64,000 nucleotides of DNA from Dermacoccus abyssi (GCF_003515945.1 NZ_QWLM01000003.1:186001-250000), one strand, 5' to 3'. Shown: positions 1 through 9,173, numbered from the stretch's first letter. Notes: a model not told the origin generated them from the sequence alone. Translations and numbers: made by a program.

Positions 1-107
1 ACGGTGCGCTGCGTTGTCACGTCATCCATTGTGACGGACGGCTCCGACAATCCCCCACCGACGATGCCGACGCCTGCCGTCCGCGCACCACCGATTTCGA
101 GGCACAC

Positions 108-142
108 ACTTTCCATATCGGAAAGTCAGGGGCGAACTTTCC
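108..142 (+). promoter_or_regulatory. Inverted-repeat operator upstream of the membrane protein/regulator pair
   Basis: ACTTTCC (108-114) and GGAAAGT (120-126) form a perfect 7-bp inverted repeat around ATATC. A third ACTTTCC half-site lies at 136-142, ending three bases before the ATG at 146. The position suggests an operator for the winged-helix protein encoded second in this pair (inference). Confidence 0.5.
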
Positions 143-145
143 ACC

Positions 146-589
146 ATGGAAATTCACATGGAAGCTCAGGAAGCCCTTCGGGACGTGCAGCTGCCGCGTG
201 AGCGCACGGCCGATCGTCTCGTCACGCCGGGCCGCTGGTACCCCCCCCCCCCCCCACGCTGGCTTGCCGTTGCCGCCGTGTGCCTCGCCGTGGGTCTCGG
301 CACGTCGGCCACCGGCGTGGCGGTCATGCTCGTGGTGTGCCTTCTCGCCGCAGCGACCATGGGCGCTATGGTGCGGACCTACCGCGATCGAACGAACGTG
401 TGGCTCGGTCCCGCCCAGGCACGCGGCTCGGCGCGACACTGGTGGATCGGCTACGTCGTCGTCCTCGTCGCGTGCATGGCTGTAGCCGTTTTGCGCGGCG
501 CGTTCGACTGGAGTTACGGCGTGAACGTCGTCGCAGCGGCGGTCGCGTTCGTTGCCACGGTCGTCATGGGACGACGAGGCTCTGCGTGA
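146..589 (+). CDS. Small integral membrane protein of unknown function with a poly-C tract
   Basis: A 147-residue protein not recognised as a named family. The first 36 residues are charged and cytoplasmic-looking and include a run of five prolines. Four hydrophobic stretches follow: roughly residues 38-58, 58-76, 99-115 and 125-141. The proline run is encoded by 15 consecutive C bases (241-255), so gain or loss of one base would abolish the protein. It precedes a winged-helix regulator in the same frame by 36 bases and probably shares its transcript; membrane protein/regulator pairs of this kind are common in actinomycetes. No strong ribosome binding site precedes the ATG at 146, and ATG 158 is a possible alternative start. 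Confidence 0.6.
   Translation: MEIHMEAQEALRDVQLPRERTADRLVTPGRWYPPPPPRWLAVAAVCLAVGLGTSATGVAVMLVVCLLAAATMGAMVRTYRDRTNVWLGPAQARGSARHWWIGYVVVLVACMAVAVLRGAFDWSYGVNVVAAAVAFVATVVMGRRGSA
241..255 (+). repeat. Homopolymeric C15 tract inside a coding sequence
   Basis: Fifteen consecutive C bases encode part of Tyr plus five Pro in the N-terminal tail of the membrane protein. Such tracts slip during replication and are also prone to miscounting in sequencing. Confidence 0.9.
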
Positions 590-625
590 CGGGATCCGTT
601 CGGGCGGCGTGCAGGCGGCGTCGCG

Positions 626-952
626 TTGAGCGCTGTGGCGTTCGACGAGGTGATTCACGCGCCGATCCGGTTGCGCATCTGCGTCATGTTGGCGCCGGTC
701 GCCAGCGCGGGGTTCCAGGGTCTGCGCGAGGATCTGGACGTGGCGGACAGCGTGTTGAGCAAGCACCTGAAGACGCTCTCGGAGGCGGGCTACGTTTCGC
801 TGCGCCGCGAGGGGGCGAAGGGCAAGCGGCCGACGACGTGGGTGACGCTCACGAAGGCGGGCCACCAGGCCCTGAACCGCCACCTCGCGGCCCTGGAGGA
901 GCTAGCAGCCCAAGCCTCGACAAGCACATCCGCGACATCGTCAACGCCCTGA
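626..952 (+). CDS. Winged-helix transcriptional regulator (ArsR/MarR-like, small)
   Basis: A 108-residue DNA-binding protein of the short winged-helix family often annotated as 'transcriptional regulator' (PF13601-like). The N-terminal segment 'APIRLRICVML' is the usual first helix, 'VADSVLSKHLKTL' (about residues 41-53) is the recognition helix-turn-helix, and 'RPTTWVTLTKAG' forms the wing. The Ser/Thr-rich C-terminus is a tail of no recognised function. The TTG at 626 is the first start after the stop of the upstream gene; a GTG at 635 is an alternative. It probably controls itself and the membrane protein through the inverted repeat at 108-142. No metal-binding cysteines are seen, so a metal-sensing role is not supported. 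Confidence 0.7.
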   Translation: MSAVAFDEVIHAPIRLRICVMLAPVASAGFQGLREDLDVADSVLSKHLKTLSEAGYVSLRREGAKGKRPTTWVTLTKAGHQALNRHLAALEELAAQASTSTSATSSTP

Positions 953-1047
953 CCACGAACAAGGTGACCACGGCAAAATAGCCAGCCAAAGAACGGAAGC
1001 CGCAACACTCTTCGGAAACAGCACCACGCTGGAAGCGGACCCGTCGA

Positions 1048-1108
1048 GCGACTGAGTGAGCGAACCGACCGCCGAGCTTGCGAGGCGGAAGGTCGCTCAC
1101 TCAGTCGC
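1048..1108. repeat. Long inverted repeat between convergent genes (probable bidirectional terminator)
   Basis: A perfect 16-bp inverted repeat (1048-1063 with 1093-1108) encloses a 29-base loop that contains a second short palindrome (CCGCC/GGCGG). It lies between the plus-strand regulator and the minus-strand sdaA, where a shared terminator is expected. There is no clear T-run. Confidence 0.55.
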
Positions 1109-1181
1109 GAAGACGCCCGAAGCGCCGTCGCACCGAGACAGGCCCCCCAGGGCCTGGCCGGAAGACGGCGCAAGGGAGGAC

Positions 1182-2560
1182 TCAGCACTCGATGACGTTC
1201 ACCGCGAGCCCGCCGCGGGCCGTCTCCTTGTACTTGATGCTCATGTCGCGGCCGGTTTCGCGCATCGTCTTCATGGCCTGGTCGAGGCTGACGGTGTGTT
1301 TGCCGTCGCCGCGCTTGGACAGGCGCGCGGCGTTGATGGCTTTGACGGCTGCGATGGCGTTGCGCTCGATGCAGGGAATCTGCACGAGGCCGCCGACGGG
1401 GTCGCACGTGAGGCCAAGGTTGTGTTCGATGCCGATTTCGGCGGCGTTCTCGACCTGTTCCGGGTTTCCGCCGAGAACTTCGCAGAGCGCTCCGGAGGCC
1501 ATGGCGCAGGCGGAGCCGACCTCGCCCTGGCAGCCGACCTCGGCGCCGGAGATGGAGGCGTTCTCCTTGAAGAGGATGCCGATGGCGGCGGCGGTGAGCA
1601 TGAAGCGCACGATGCCGTCGTCGTCAGCGCCACGCACGAAGGTCGTGTAGTACTTCAGCACCGCGGGGATGACGCCCGCGGCGCCGTTCGTCGGTGCGGT
1701 GACGACGCGGCCGCCGGCGGCGTTCTCCTCGTTGACGGCCATGGCGAACAGGTTGACCCAGTCCATGATGTCGAGCGGGTCGACGTGGTCGCCGGGGCGA
1801 CCTGGGCGTTGAGGGCGCGACGGATCGCGGGGGCGCGGCGCGGGACCTTGAGGCCGCCGGGCAGCGTGCCCTCGGTGGAGAAGCCGTTCTCGATGCACTG
1901 GTCCATGACGGACCACAGGTGCAGCATGCCGGCGCGCACCTCGTCGGCGGAGCGCCACGCGAGTTCGTTGCGCAGCATGACGTCGCTGATCGACAGACCC
2001 GTGCGCTCACACACGGCGAGCAGTTCCTTGCCGGTGGAGAACGGGAGCTCGACCTGCGTTGTGTCCTGGACGACGCGGTCGGCGCCGAGGGCGTCCTCGT
2101 CGACGACGAAGCCGCCACCGATGGAGTAGTAGACGCGCTCGACGAGGGTGTTGCCGGCGTCGTCGAGGGCGCGGGCGATCATGCCGTTGGGGTGGCCGGG
2201 CAACGTCTTGCGACGGTGCAGCACGAGGTCTTCGTCGTCGAGCGGAAGCTCGCGCGTGCCGCCCAACATGATGCGGTGCGACTCCTTGACCTCACGGAAG
2301 CGGTCGTCCGCAGTGTCGGTGTCGACCGTCTCCGGGTCCTCCCCCATGAGTCCGAGGACGACGGCCTTGTCGGAACCGTGGCCGTGGCCCGTCTGCCCGA
2401 GCGAGCCGCAGAGTTCGACCTGCACTCGGGCCGCGTCGTCGAAGTGGCCTTCGCTTCGCAGGACGTCGAGGAAGCGTGCGGCTGCCCTCATCGGGCCGAC
2501 GGTGTGTGAGGAGGAGGGCCCGATTCCGATCGAATAGAGCTCGAATGCGCTCAGTGCCAT
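1182..2560 (-). pseudogene. sdaA: L-serine ammonia-lyase (single-chain, iron-sulfur), interrupted by a one-base frameshift
   Basis: Converts L-serine to pyruvate and ammonia. The N-terminal part starts at ATG 2560 with 'MALSAFELYSIGIGPSSSHT', the family hallmark. The C-terminal part, in another frame, contains '[20 protein letters not shown]', '[19 protein letters not shown]' and '[16 protein letters not shown]', which include the cysteines that bind the 4Fe-4S cluster. The frames meet near the G4 run at 1794-1797 (CCCC on the coding strand); restoring one C gives a continuous reading through '[18 protein letters not shown]'. All domains are otherwise intact, so this is either a recent mutation or a sequencing error. 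The gene is divergent from the oxidoreductase at 2673. A longer start at 2635 would add a basic, atypical leader and was not used. Confidence 0.88.
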
Positions 2561-2672
2561 GCGCCACCATCCATCATGCGGACAGATTGGCACACATCTC
2601 GGGCGGATTCCCAGTTGAGACGAATCACGAGGCAATCGGCCTCGCCGCAGGCGAGCCGGTAGGCTCTACGAC

Positions 2673-3914
2673 ATGACCTCAACAGATCGTGAATTCGACG
2701 TAATTCTTTTCGGCGCAACAGGATTCGTCGGGGAGCTCGTAGCCGCAGACCTGGCCGCCCACGCACCCGCCGACACCCGAATCGCCCTTGCCGGGCGCAC
2801 CCGCTCCAGAGTTGAGACGGTCCGCAACTCGCTCGGTGCCGACGCCGAGGAGTGGGGCATCGTCGAAGCCGACTCCTCGGACGAGGCATCGCTACGCGCT
2901 CTCGCCGAGAGCACCCGTGTCGTCATCTCCACCGTCGGCCCGTACGCGCGTTACGGCTTGCCCCTCGTCGGCGCCTGCGCCACCGCGGGCACGCACTACG
3001 TCGACCTCACCGGTGAGGTGCTCTTCGCCCGCGACTGCATTGACCACTACGACGAGGCGGCCCGGGCCTCGGGCGCCCGTATCGTCAATTCGTGTGGTTA
3101 CGACTCGGTGCCGTCCGACCTGGCAGCCTTCCTCACCGCGCAGACCGCCCGTGACGCCGGCGACGGCGACCTCGGGGACACCACGGTCTACGCCTCGATG
3201 AAGGGCGGGATGAGCGGCGGCACCGTCGCCTCGGCCATTCAGCAGGCCGACGACATGGCCTCGCAGCCCGAACGCCGCAAGATCGCGGGCGACAAGTTCT
3301 CCCTCTCCCCCGATCGCGCCGCCGAGCCCGAGGGCGAGTACAAGGACTCGCTCAAGGTCGGGTACTCGGACGACGTCGAGGCCTGGACGGCGCCCTTCGT
3401 CATGGCCTCCTACAACACGCGCATCGTGCGCCGCAGCAACGCCCTGTTCGGCCACGGATACGGCAAGACGTTCCGCTACCGCGAGGTGATGAAGGCCGGA
3501 GCCGGCCTCAAGGGACGCCTGCGCGCCTACGCCATCGCGGGTGCCCTGGCGGGCGGTTTCGCGGCGCTCGGCAGCCAGAAGGCTCGCCCGATCGTGGAAC
3601 GCCTCGTGCCCAAGCCGGGCAGCGGGCCGGACGAGAAGTCCCGCGTCAACGGCTTCTTCCGCATGGACCTGCGCACCACCACGACGACGGGCGCACACTA
3701 CCGCGGCATCGTGGCGGCACAGGGCGACCCGGGGTACAACGCCACCGTCGTCATGCTCGCCGAGGCCGCGCTCACGCTGGCCGAAGGCGACCTGCCGCAG
3801 CTGCCGACCGGCGCGGACGGCGGAGTGCTCACCCCCGCCGTCGCGCTCGGCATGCCCTACGTCGAGCGACTGCGGGCGCGCGATTTCACGCTCACGGCGA
3901 CGAAGCTGGCCTGA
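2673..3914 (+). CDS. Saccharopine dehydrogenase-like NAD(P)-binding protein (trans-acting enoyl reductase family)
   Basis: A 413-residue oxidoreductase of the saccharopine-dehydrogenase-like superfamily. 'DVILFGATGFVGELVAADLA' near residue 9 is the Rossmann GxTGFxG nucleotide-binding motif, and 'VISTVGPYARYGLPLVGAC' is the conserved second motif. In mycobacteria close relatives are trans-acting enoyl reductases for phthiocerol and glycolipid lipids, but most family members have no proven substrate. The C-terminal half has a hydrophobic stretch ('AIAGALAGGFAALGS') that could contact the membrane. It ends four bases before the stop of the convergent prpE. Assigning a lipid substrate would be inference only. 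Confidence 0.8.
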   Translation: MTSTDREFDVILFGATGFVGELVAADLAAHAPADTRIALAGRTRSRVETVRNSLGADAEEWGIVEADSSDEASLRALAESTRVVISTVGPYARYGLPLVGACATAGTHYVDLTGEVLFARDCIDHYDEAARASGARIVNSCGYDSVPSDLAAFLTAQTARDAGDGDLGDTTVYASMKGGMSGGTVASAIQQADDMASQPERRKIAGDKFSLSPDRAAEPEGEYKDSLKVGYSDDVEAWTAPFVMASYNTRIVRRSNALFGHGYGKTFRYREVMKAGAGLKGRLRAYAIAGALAGGFAALGSQKARPIVERLVPKPGSGPDEKSRVNGFFRMDLRTTTTTGAHYRGIVAAQGDPGYNATVVMLAEAALTLAEGDLPQLPTGADGGVLTPAVALGMPYVERLRARDFTLTATKLA

Positions 3915-3917
3915 GCC

Positions 3918-5834
3918 TCAGGCGTCGCGGGGGCCGAGCACTCCGGACAGGGCGTCCAGCACGCCCGCGTCCTCGATCGTGCCCGGCACCTGCGGCGTCT
4001 CGCCGTCGGCCATCTGGCGCATCGTCTTGCGCAGGATCTTGCCCGAACGGGTCTTGGGCAGCGCCTGGACGACGTCGACCGCGCTCAGCGATGCGAGTGC
4101 ACCCACCTCGTCACGCACCCGCGTCCGCAGTTCGTCGACGAGCGTCTCGATCTCGGCGTCGCTGAACTCGCGTCCCGACTTGAGCACGACGAGGGCCCGC
4201 GGCACCTGCCCCTTGAGCGGGTCGGCCACACCGATCACGGCGCACTCGGCCACGGCCGGGTGCCCCGCGAGCGCCGCCTCGAGCGAACCCGTCGAGAGGC
4301 GGTGACCGGCGACGTTGAGCACGTCATCGGTGCGGCCCATGATCCACACGTACCCGTCCTCGTCGATGTACCCGCCGTCACCGGTGAGGTAGTAGCCGTC
4401 GAAGGCGGACAGGTAGGAACTGACATAGCGCTCGTCGTCCTGCCACAGCGTCGGCAGCGTGCCCGGGGGAAGCGGCAGCTTGATGCAGACGGCGCCCTCG
4501 GTGTTCGGCTCGAGCACCGCTCCGTCCGGGGAGAGCACCTGGACGTCGTATCCCGGGCTGGGCTTCGTCGCCGAACCGGGCTTGGCCTCGAAGGTCTCGA
4601 TGCCCGTGGGGTTCGCCACGATCGGCCAGCCGGTCTCGGTCTGCCACCAGTTGTCGACGACGGGAACGCCGAGCTTCTCGTGCGCCCACGTGTAGGTGTC
4701 GGGGTCGAGGCGTTCGCCCGCGAGGAACAGCGTCCGAAGCGTCGAGATGTCTCGTTCGGCAAGGAGCTCCGCGTTCGGGTCTTCCTTCTTGATGGCCCGA
4801 ATGGCGGTGGGGGCGGTGAACAGGCCCGCCACCTTGTGTTGCTCGATGACGCGCCAGAAGGCTCCGGCGTCGGGCGTGCCCACCGGCTTGCCCTCGTAGA
4901 GCACTGTGGCGAGGCCCGCGAAGAGCGGCGCGTAGACGATGTAGGAGTGCCCCACGACCCAGCCGACGTCGCTTGCCGTGAACCAGACGTCGCCGGTGCG
5001 CATGCCGTAGATGTTCGCCATCGACCACGTGAGCGCCACGGCGTGACCGCCGTTGTCGCGCACGATGCCCTTGGGGCGACCGGTGGTTCCGGAGGTGTAG
5101 AGCACGTAGAGCGGATCGGTGGCCTCGACGGCGACGCACCCGGCGGGCTGCACCGCGCCCGGCGCCATGACCTTCTCCCAGTCGAAGTCGCGCTCGCCCA
5201 TCTCGGCCTCGTACTGCGGGCGCTGGACGATGACGCAGTGGGACACCTCGTGCGTCGCCTTCTCGAGGGCGGCGTCCAGCATCGGCTTGTACTCGACGAT
5301 GCGTGTGCGCTCGACGCCGCAGCTGGCCGACAGGACGACCTTCGGCTGCGCGTCGTCGATGCGGGCAGCGAGCTCGGATGCCGCGAAGCCACCGAACACC
5401 ACGGAGTGCACGGCGCCGACGCGGGCGCACGCGAGCATCGAGATGACCGCCTCGGGGATCATCGGCATGTAGATGACGACGCGGTCGCCCTTCTCCACGC
5501 CGAGGGCCTGGAGCACACCGGCCGCACGGGCCACCTCATCGAGGAGCTGCGCGTACGTGAAGGTGCGCACCTCGCCGGTCACGGCGCTGTCGTGGATGAG
5601 CGCGAGCTCGTCGGCATTGCCTGCGATGACGTGACGGTCGAGCGCGTTGTAACAGGTGTTGAGCCGGGCCCCGGGGAACCAGCGGTAGAGCGGGGCGCTG
5701 CTCGAATCGAGCGCCTGCTTCGGCGGCGAGATCCAGTCGACGCCCCGGGCAGCCTCGAGCCAGAAACCCTCGGGGTCGTCGATGCTGCGCTGGTACGCCT
5801 CGGCGTAGGTCACATCGTTGTCGGCCATGAACAC
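3918..5834 (-). CDS. prpE: Propionate--CoA ligase (acyl-CoA synthetase, AMP-forming)
   Basis: Activates propionate (or acetate) to its CoA thioester through an acyl-adenylate. At 638 residues it has full family length. The AMP-binding core motif 'YTSGTTGRPKGIVRD', 'FTAPTAIRAIKKEDPNAE' and the C-terminal 'GRTDDVLNVAGHRLSTG' match PrpE better than Acs. 'TRSGKILRKTMRQ' carries the conserved catalytic lysine that is the usual target of reversible acylation. Two in-frame ATGs lie at 5834 and 5828. It converges on the preceding oxidoreductase and is divergent from the LOG-family gene. Acetate activation feeding the aceA/aceB shunt encoded further along is plausible but not shown. Confidence 0.85.
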   Translation of the reverse strand: MFMADNDVTYAEAYQRSIDDPEGFWLEAARGVDWISPPKQALDSSSAPLYRWFPGARLNTCYNALDRHVIAGNADELALIHDSAVTGEVRTFTYAQLLDEVARAAGVLQALGVEKGDRVVIYMPMIPEAVISMLACARVGAVHSVVFGGFAASELAARIDDAQPKVVLSASCGVERTRIVEYKPMLDAALEKATHEVSHCVIVQRPQYEAEMGERDFDWEKVMAPGAVQPAGCVAVEATDPLYVLYTSGTTGRPKGIVRDNGGHAVALTWSMANIYGMRTGDVWFTASDVGWVVGHSYIVYAPLFAGLATVLYEGKPVGTPDAGAFWRVIEQHKVAGLFTAPTAIRAIKKEDPNAELLAERDISTLRTLFLAGERLDPDTYTWAHEKLGVPVVDNWWQTETGWPIVANPTGIETFEAKPGSATKPSPGYDVQVLSPDGAVLEPNTEGAVCIKLPLPPGTLPTLWQDDERYVSSYLSAFDGYYLTGDGGYIDEDGYVWIMGRTDDVLNVAGHRLSTGSLEAALAGHPAVAECAVIGVADPLKGQVPRALVVLKSGREFSDAEIETLVDELRTRVRDEVGALASLSAVDVVQALPKTRSGKILRKTMRQMADGETPQVPGTIEDAGVLDALSGVLGPRDA

Positions 5835-5897
5835 ATCCTGCCCGCCGCCAATGGGTTACGCGTGAGTTCGTCCCGACGTTTGTGCCAAGGTTGGCGC

Positions 5898-6995
5898 ATG
5901 CTTCGCGAAATCCATTCGGCGGCCGAGCTCGACGAGGCCCTCGACGGTTCCGTCAGCCTCGACGGCTTCCGACTGCAGAACGTCGACCTGAGCGGTTCGG
6001 CCGGCACCCGCCTGCGCGAGGCGGCGGACCGCTTCGACGGCCTCGTCGTGCTGGGCGGTCAGGTACCGGGCGATCTCGCCATGGATCTCACGCGCCGGGG
6101 CGCCATCATCTTTCCGGCGGACCCCGGCGCGCCGGTGGACGCCTATCGTCACGCGCTCTACTCCCCCACCGAGCTGTACGACGGCCTGGAGCCGTCCGGG
6201 TACGAGGCGACTCCCGACGCCCGCGCCTACGCGTGGTTCGGTGAGTGCGCGGCCCGTCACGACGCCTACGCGACAGCGCTGCGAGCGCTCCACGACGACT
6301 CGATGCGCGACGCGCTCCAGGAGGCCCTCGACGGTCGGCGCACGGTCGGCATCATGGGTGGGCACGCGATGTCACGTGACGAGGCTGCCTTCCTGGAGAT
6401 CGCGCACCTTGCGCGGCGTCTCGCGGAAGCAGGCCTCGTCGTTCTGACCGGCGGCGGACCGGGCGCGATGGAGGCGGCCAACCTCGGCGCCGCGGATCGC
6501 ACGGGGCGACTCGACGAGGCCCTCGACGTCGTGGCGCAGGTGCCCTCGTTCCGCCCGGACATCGGCGCGTGGGCGAGCGCAGGATTCCGCGCGAAGGAGC
6601 TGCTCGGCTCGGGCGACGACCTGCGCAGCGTCGGCATCCCGACGTGGTTCTACGGCCACGAGCCGCCCAACGTGTTCGGTGATGCCATCGCCAAGTACTT
6701 CTCGAACGCGCTGCGCGAGGACGACCTCCTCGCGGGTTCGAACGACGCGGTCGTCGTCCTCGAGGGCGCAGCCGGCACGGTGCAGGAGATCTTCCAGAGC
6801 GTCACGCCGCTCTACTACGCCCCCGACGACGCGCCGCTGCCCGACCTCGTCCTGGTCGGGCAGCGGCAGTGGACCGAAATGGTTCCGGTGTGGCCGGCGC
6901 TCACAGCGCTGAGCGAAGGCAAGCGATTCGCCGAACACCTGCACCTCGTCGAGACGCCGGGTGAGGCGCTCGACATCGTGCTCGCGCGGGCCTGA
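5898..6995 (+). CDS. LOG-family Rossmann protein with an N-terminal extension and a degenerate active-site motif
   Basis: A 365-residue protein. Residues 150-360 match the LOG / 'lysine decarboxylase-like' fold with 'GGGPGAMEAAN' (185-195), the nucleotide-binding half of the family signature. The second signature, normally PGGxGTxxE, reads 'EGAAGTVQE' (289-297), so the first Pro-Gly-Gly is lost while GT and the glutamate remain. The first ~140 residues form an extra domain not present in the 180-residue cytokinin-activating LOG enzymes. Large LOG proteins of this kind may be nucleotide 5'-monophosphate nucleosidases such as PpnN. ATG 5898 is preferred because the frame is open far upstream only as an antisense of prpE. 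Confidence 0.75.
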   Translation: MLREIHSAAELDEALDGSVSLDGFRLQNVDLSGSAGTRLREAADRFDGLVVLGGQVPGDLAMDLTRRGAIIFPADPGAPVDAYRHALYSPTELYDGLEPSGYEATPDARAYAWFGECAARHDAYATALRALHDDSMRDALQEALDGRRTVGIMGGHAMSRDEAAFLEIAHLARRLAEAGLVVLTGGGPGAMEAANLGAADRTGRLDEALDVVAQVPSFRPDIGAWASAGFRAKELLGSGDDLRSVGIPTWFYGHEPPNVFGDAIAKYFSNALREDDLLAGSNDAVVVLEGAAGTVQEIFQSVTPLYYAPDDAPLPDLVLVGQRQWTEMVPVWPALTALSEGKRFAEHLHLVETPGEALDIVLARA

Positions 6996-7007
6996 CGTGA
7001 CGAGCGA

Positions 7008-7871
7008 TCAGGCGAAGACGACGGTACGGCGTCCGCGCAGTACCACGCGGTGTTCGACGTGCCACATGAGAGCACGCGCGAGCGCCATCGCCTCGAGTTC
7101 TTGACCCGCGGTCGACAGCTGGGCGGGCGTCATGCGGTGGTCGACGCGGCGGAAGTCCTGCTCGATGATCGGCCCCTCGTCGAGGTCCGCCGTCACGTAG
7201 TGCGCCGTCGCACCGATCACCTTGACGCCGCGCTCGTGCGCCTGCGTGTACGGCTTGGCGCCCTTGAAGCTCGGCAGGAGCGAGTGGTGGATGTTGATGA
7301 CGCGCCCTGACAGGCGCGCGCACAGGTCCTCCGAGAGCACCTGCATGTACCGCGCGAGCACGACCGTGTCGGCCTTCGTCTCCTCGATGATGCGCAGGAG
7401 CTCCGCCTCGGCCTGCGGCTTGGTCTCCTTCGTCACCGGCACGTGGTGGAACGGCAGCCCGTACCACTCGGCGACGCCCCGGAAGTCCTCGTGGTTGCTC
7501 ACGATGGCGACGACGTCGATGGGCAGCTGTCCCGTGGAGACACGGAACAACAGGTCGTTGAGGCAGTGCCCCTGCCTGCTCACCATGAGCACGACCCGCT
7601 GACGTTCGCTGGCGTCGTGCAGACCGAGCGTCATGTCGAACTCCTCGACGACGCGCGCGAACGACTCCCGCACCGTCTCGACATCCGTGGGCTCCCCCTG
7701 GCGTGTGAGGTGCATACGCAGGTGGAACTCCCCCGACGTCGGGTCGGCGAACTGCTGGCTGTCGGCGATCGACAGGTCGTTCTCAAGCGCCACCCCGGAG
7801 ACGGCATGCGTGATGCCGGTGCGGTCGGGGCAGCTGACGGTGAGGACGAACTCGCGTCCGGCTTCGCTCAT
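7008..7871 (-). CDS. purU: Formyltetrahydrofolate deformylase
   Basis: Hydrolyses 10-formyltetrahydrofolate to formate and tetrahydrofolate, balancing one-carbon pools and supplying formate for purine synthesis. The 287-residue protein has an N-terminal ACT domain ('VLTVSCPDRTGITHAVSGV') that in relatives binds methionine or glycine. A formyltransferase domain follows, with 'INIHHSLLPSFKGAKPYTQA' and 'GATAHYVTADLDEGPIIEQD', which contain the catalytic His and Asp. Both domains are full length. It lies downstream of rlmN but is separated from it by two hairpins. It converges on the LOG gene with 12 bases between the stops. Confidence 0.93.
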   Translation of the reverse strand: MSEAGREFVLTVSCPDRTGITHAVSGVALENDLSIADSQQFADPTSGEFHLRMHLTRQGEPTDVETVRESFARVVEEFDMTLGLHDASERQRVVLMVSRQGHCLNDLLFRVSTGQLPIDVVAIVSNHEDFRGVAEWYGLPFHHVPVTKETKPQAEAELLRIIEETKADTVVLARYMQVLSEDLCARLSGRVINIHHSLLPSFKGAKPYTQAHERGVKVIGATAHYVTADLDEGPIIEQDFRRVDHRMTPAQLSTAGQELEAMALARALMWHVEHRVVLRGRRTVVFA

Positions 7872-7921
7872 GGGGTCTTCTTCGATCGATCTGACGAGGT
7901 TGCGGGTCAGCGTAACCTCGG

Positions 7922-7973
7922 CCCGGCTATGGCCGGGAGGGCGTCTCGCGAGCCTTCCTCAGCGCGGCTCGCG
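7922..7973 (-). terminator. Paired hairpins after rlmN
   Basis: CGCGAGCC (7947-7954) pairs with GGCTCGCG (7966-7973). A second stem, CCCGGC/GCCGGG (7922-7927 with 7932-7937), follows directly. Both sit just after the rlmN stop and before purU. No strong T-run follows. Confidence 0.55.
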
Positions 7974-7988
7974 GATGATCCGCGTGAC

Positions 7989-9152
7989 TCAGGCCGTGCT
8001 TGCGGCCAGCTGACCGCACGCGCCGTCGATGTCGGAACCGCGGGTGTCACGCACCGTCGTCGGGATGCCCCCGGCGCGCAGGCGCTCGACGAAGTTCTGC
8101 TCGACGCCCTTGCGCGACGCCGTCCACTTCGACCCCGGCGTCGGGTTGAGCGGAATCGGGTTGACGTGCACCCAGCCCTTGCCGCGCGCGTTGAGCTTCT
8201 TGGCGAGCAGGTCAGCGCGCCAGCCCTGGTCGTTGATGTCCTTGATGAGGGCGTACTCGATGCTGACGCGCCGGCCGGTGGTCTTGAAGTAGCGGTAGGC
8301 CGCATCCAGCGCCTCGTCGACGCTCCAGCGCGTGTTGATGGGCACGAGTTCGTTGCGCAGTTCGTCGTCGGGCGCATGGAGCGAGAGCGCCAACGTCACC
8401 GGGATGCCTTCCGCGGCGAGCTTGTCGATGGCCGGCGCCAGCCCGACGGTCGACATCGTGATGCCGCGCGCCGACATGCCGAGGCCCTCGGGGGCCGGGG
8501 CCGTGAGGCGCTTGATGGCGTCGATGGCGCGGCGGTAATTGGCGAGCGCCTCCCCCATGCCCATGAACACGACGTTGCTCACGCGCAGCGGGTGCTCGCG
8601 GTCCTCCTCCTCGAGGCCGGGCAGTTCGCCGGAACGAAGGAGTCGGGCACCGGCGACGACCTGCTCGACGATCTCGGCCGTCGAGAGGTTGCGGGTGAGG
8701 CCCTCCTGGCCCGTGGCGCAGAAGGGGCAGTTCATGCCGCAGCCGGCCTGGCTCGAGATGCACATGGTGACGCGGCCCGGGTAACGCATGATGACGCTCT
8801 CGACGAGCGCACCGTCGTGGAGGCGGTGGACCTGCTTGAGCGTGTTGCCGCCGTCGGCGACGAGCGTCTTGACACTCGTGAGCAGCGGCGGCATGAGACC
8901 CGAGACGATCTCCTCGCGGCCGGCCTTCGGCAGATCCGTCATCTCGGCCGGGTCGGCGACGAACCGCTCGAAGTAGTGCGTCGAGACCTGCTTGGCGCGG
9001 AAGGCCGGAAGCCCCAGCTCTTTCGCGAACGCCTGACGACCGGCGAGGTCGAAGTCGGCGAGGTGCTGCGGCGGCTTGCCCCGGCGGGGTGCGGTGAACG
9101 TCAGCTGCCCCGGCGCAGGCCGGGTCGTGGGCGTGGGAAGGTCAGTGGTCAT
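7989..9152 (-). CDS. rlmN: 23S rRNA (adenine2503-C2)/tRNA(A37) methyltransferase, radical SAM
   Basis: Methylates C2 of A2503 in 23S rRNA and A37 in some tRNAs. The radical-SAM cysteine triad is visible as C-x3-C-x2-C in '[13 protein letters not shown]'. The 387-residue length, '[13 protein letters not shown]', '[20 protein letters not shown]' and the late cysteine in '[11 protein letters not shown]' (the catalytic C-terminal Cys) are standard for RlmN. It follows cdsA by 21 bases and probably shares the pyrH-frr-cdsA transcript. The start at 9152 is preceded by a GGAGA-like site. Confidence 0.93.
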   Translation of the reverse strand: MTTDLPTPTTRPAPGQLTFTAPRRGKPPQHLADFDLAGRQAFAKELGLPAFRAKQVSTHYFERFVADPAEMTDLPKAGREEIVSGLMPPLLTSVKTLVADGGNTLKQVHRLHDGALVESVIMRYPGRVTMCISSQAGCGMNCPFCATGQEGLTRNLSTAEIVEQVVAGARLLRSGELPGLEEEDREHPLRVSNVVFMGMGEALANYRRAIDAIKRLTAPAPEGLGMSARGITMSTVGLAPAIDKLAAEGIPVTLALSLHAPDDELRNELVPINTRWSVDEALDAAYRYFKTTGRRVSIEYALIKDINDQGWRADLLAKKLNARGKGWVHVNPIPLNPTPGSKWTASRKGVEQNFVERLRAGGIPTTVRDTRGSDIDGACGQLAASTA

Positions 9153-9173
9153 CGAAGGTCTCCTTCGCGGGGG

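Noticed and set aside
17-883. A 288-residue minus-strand frame over the first two genes
   Set aside because: Arg/His-rich, no domain, and it covers two plausible plus-strand genes.
4260-5897. A very long plus-strand open frame (continuing into the LOG gene)
   Set aside because: It is antisense to prpE throughout; homology to the LOG family begins only at ATG 5898. High GC keeps such antisense frames open.
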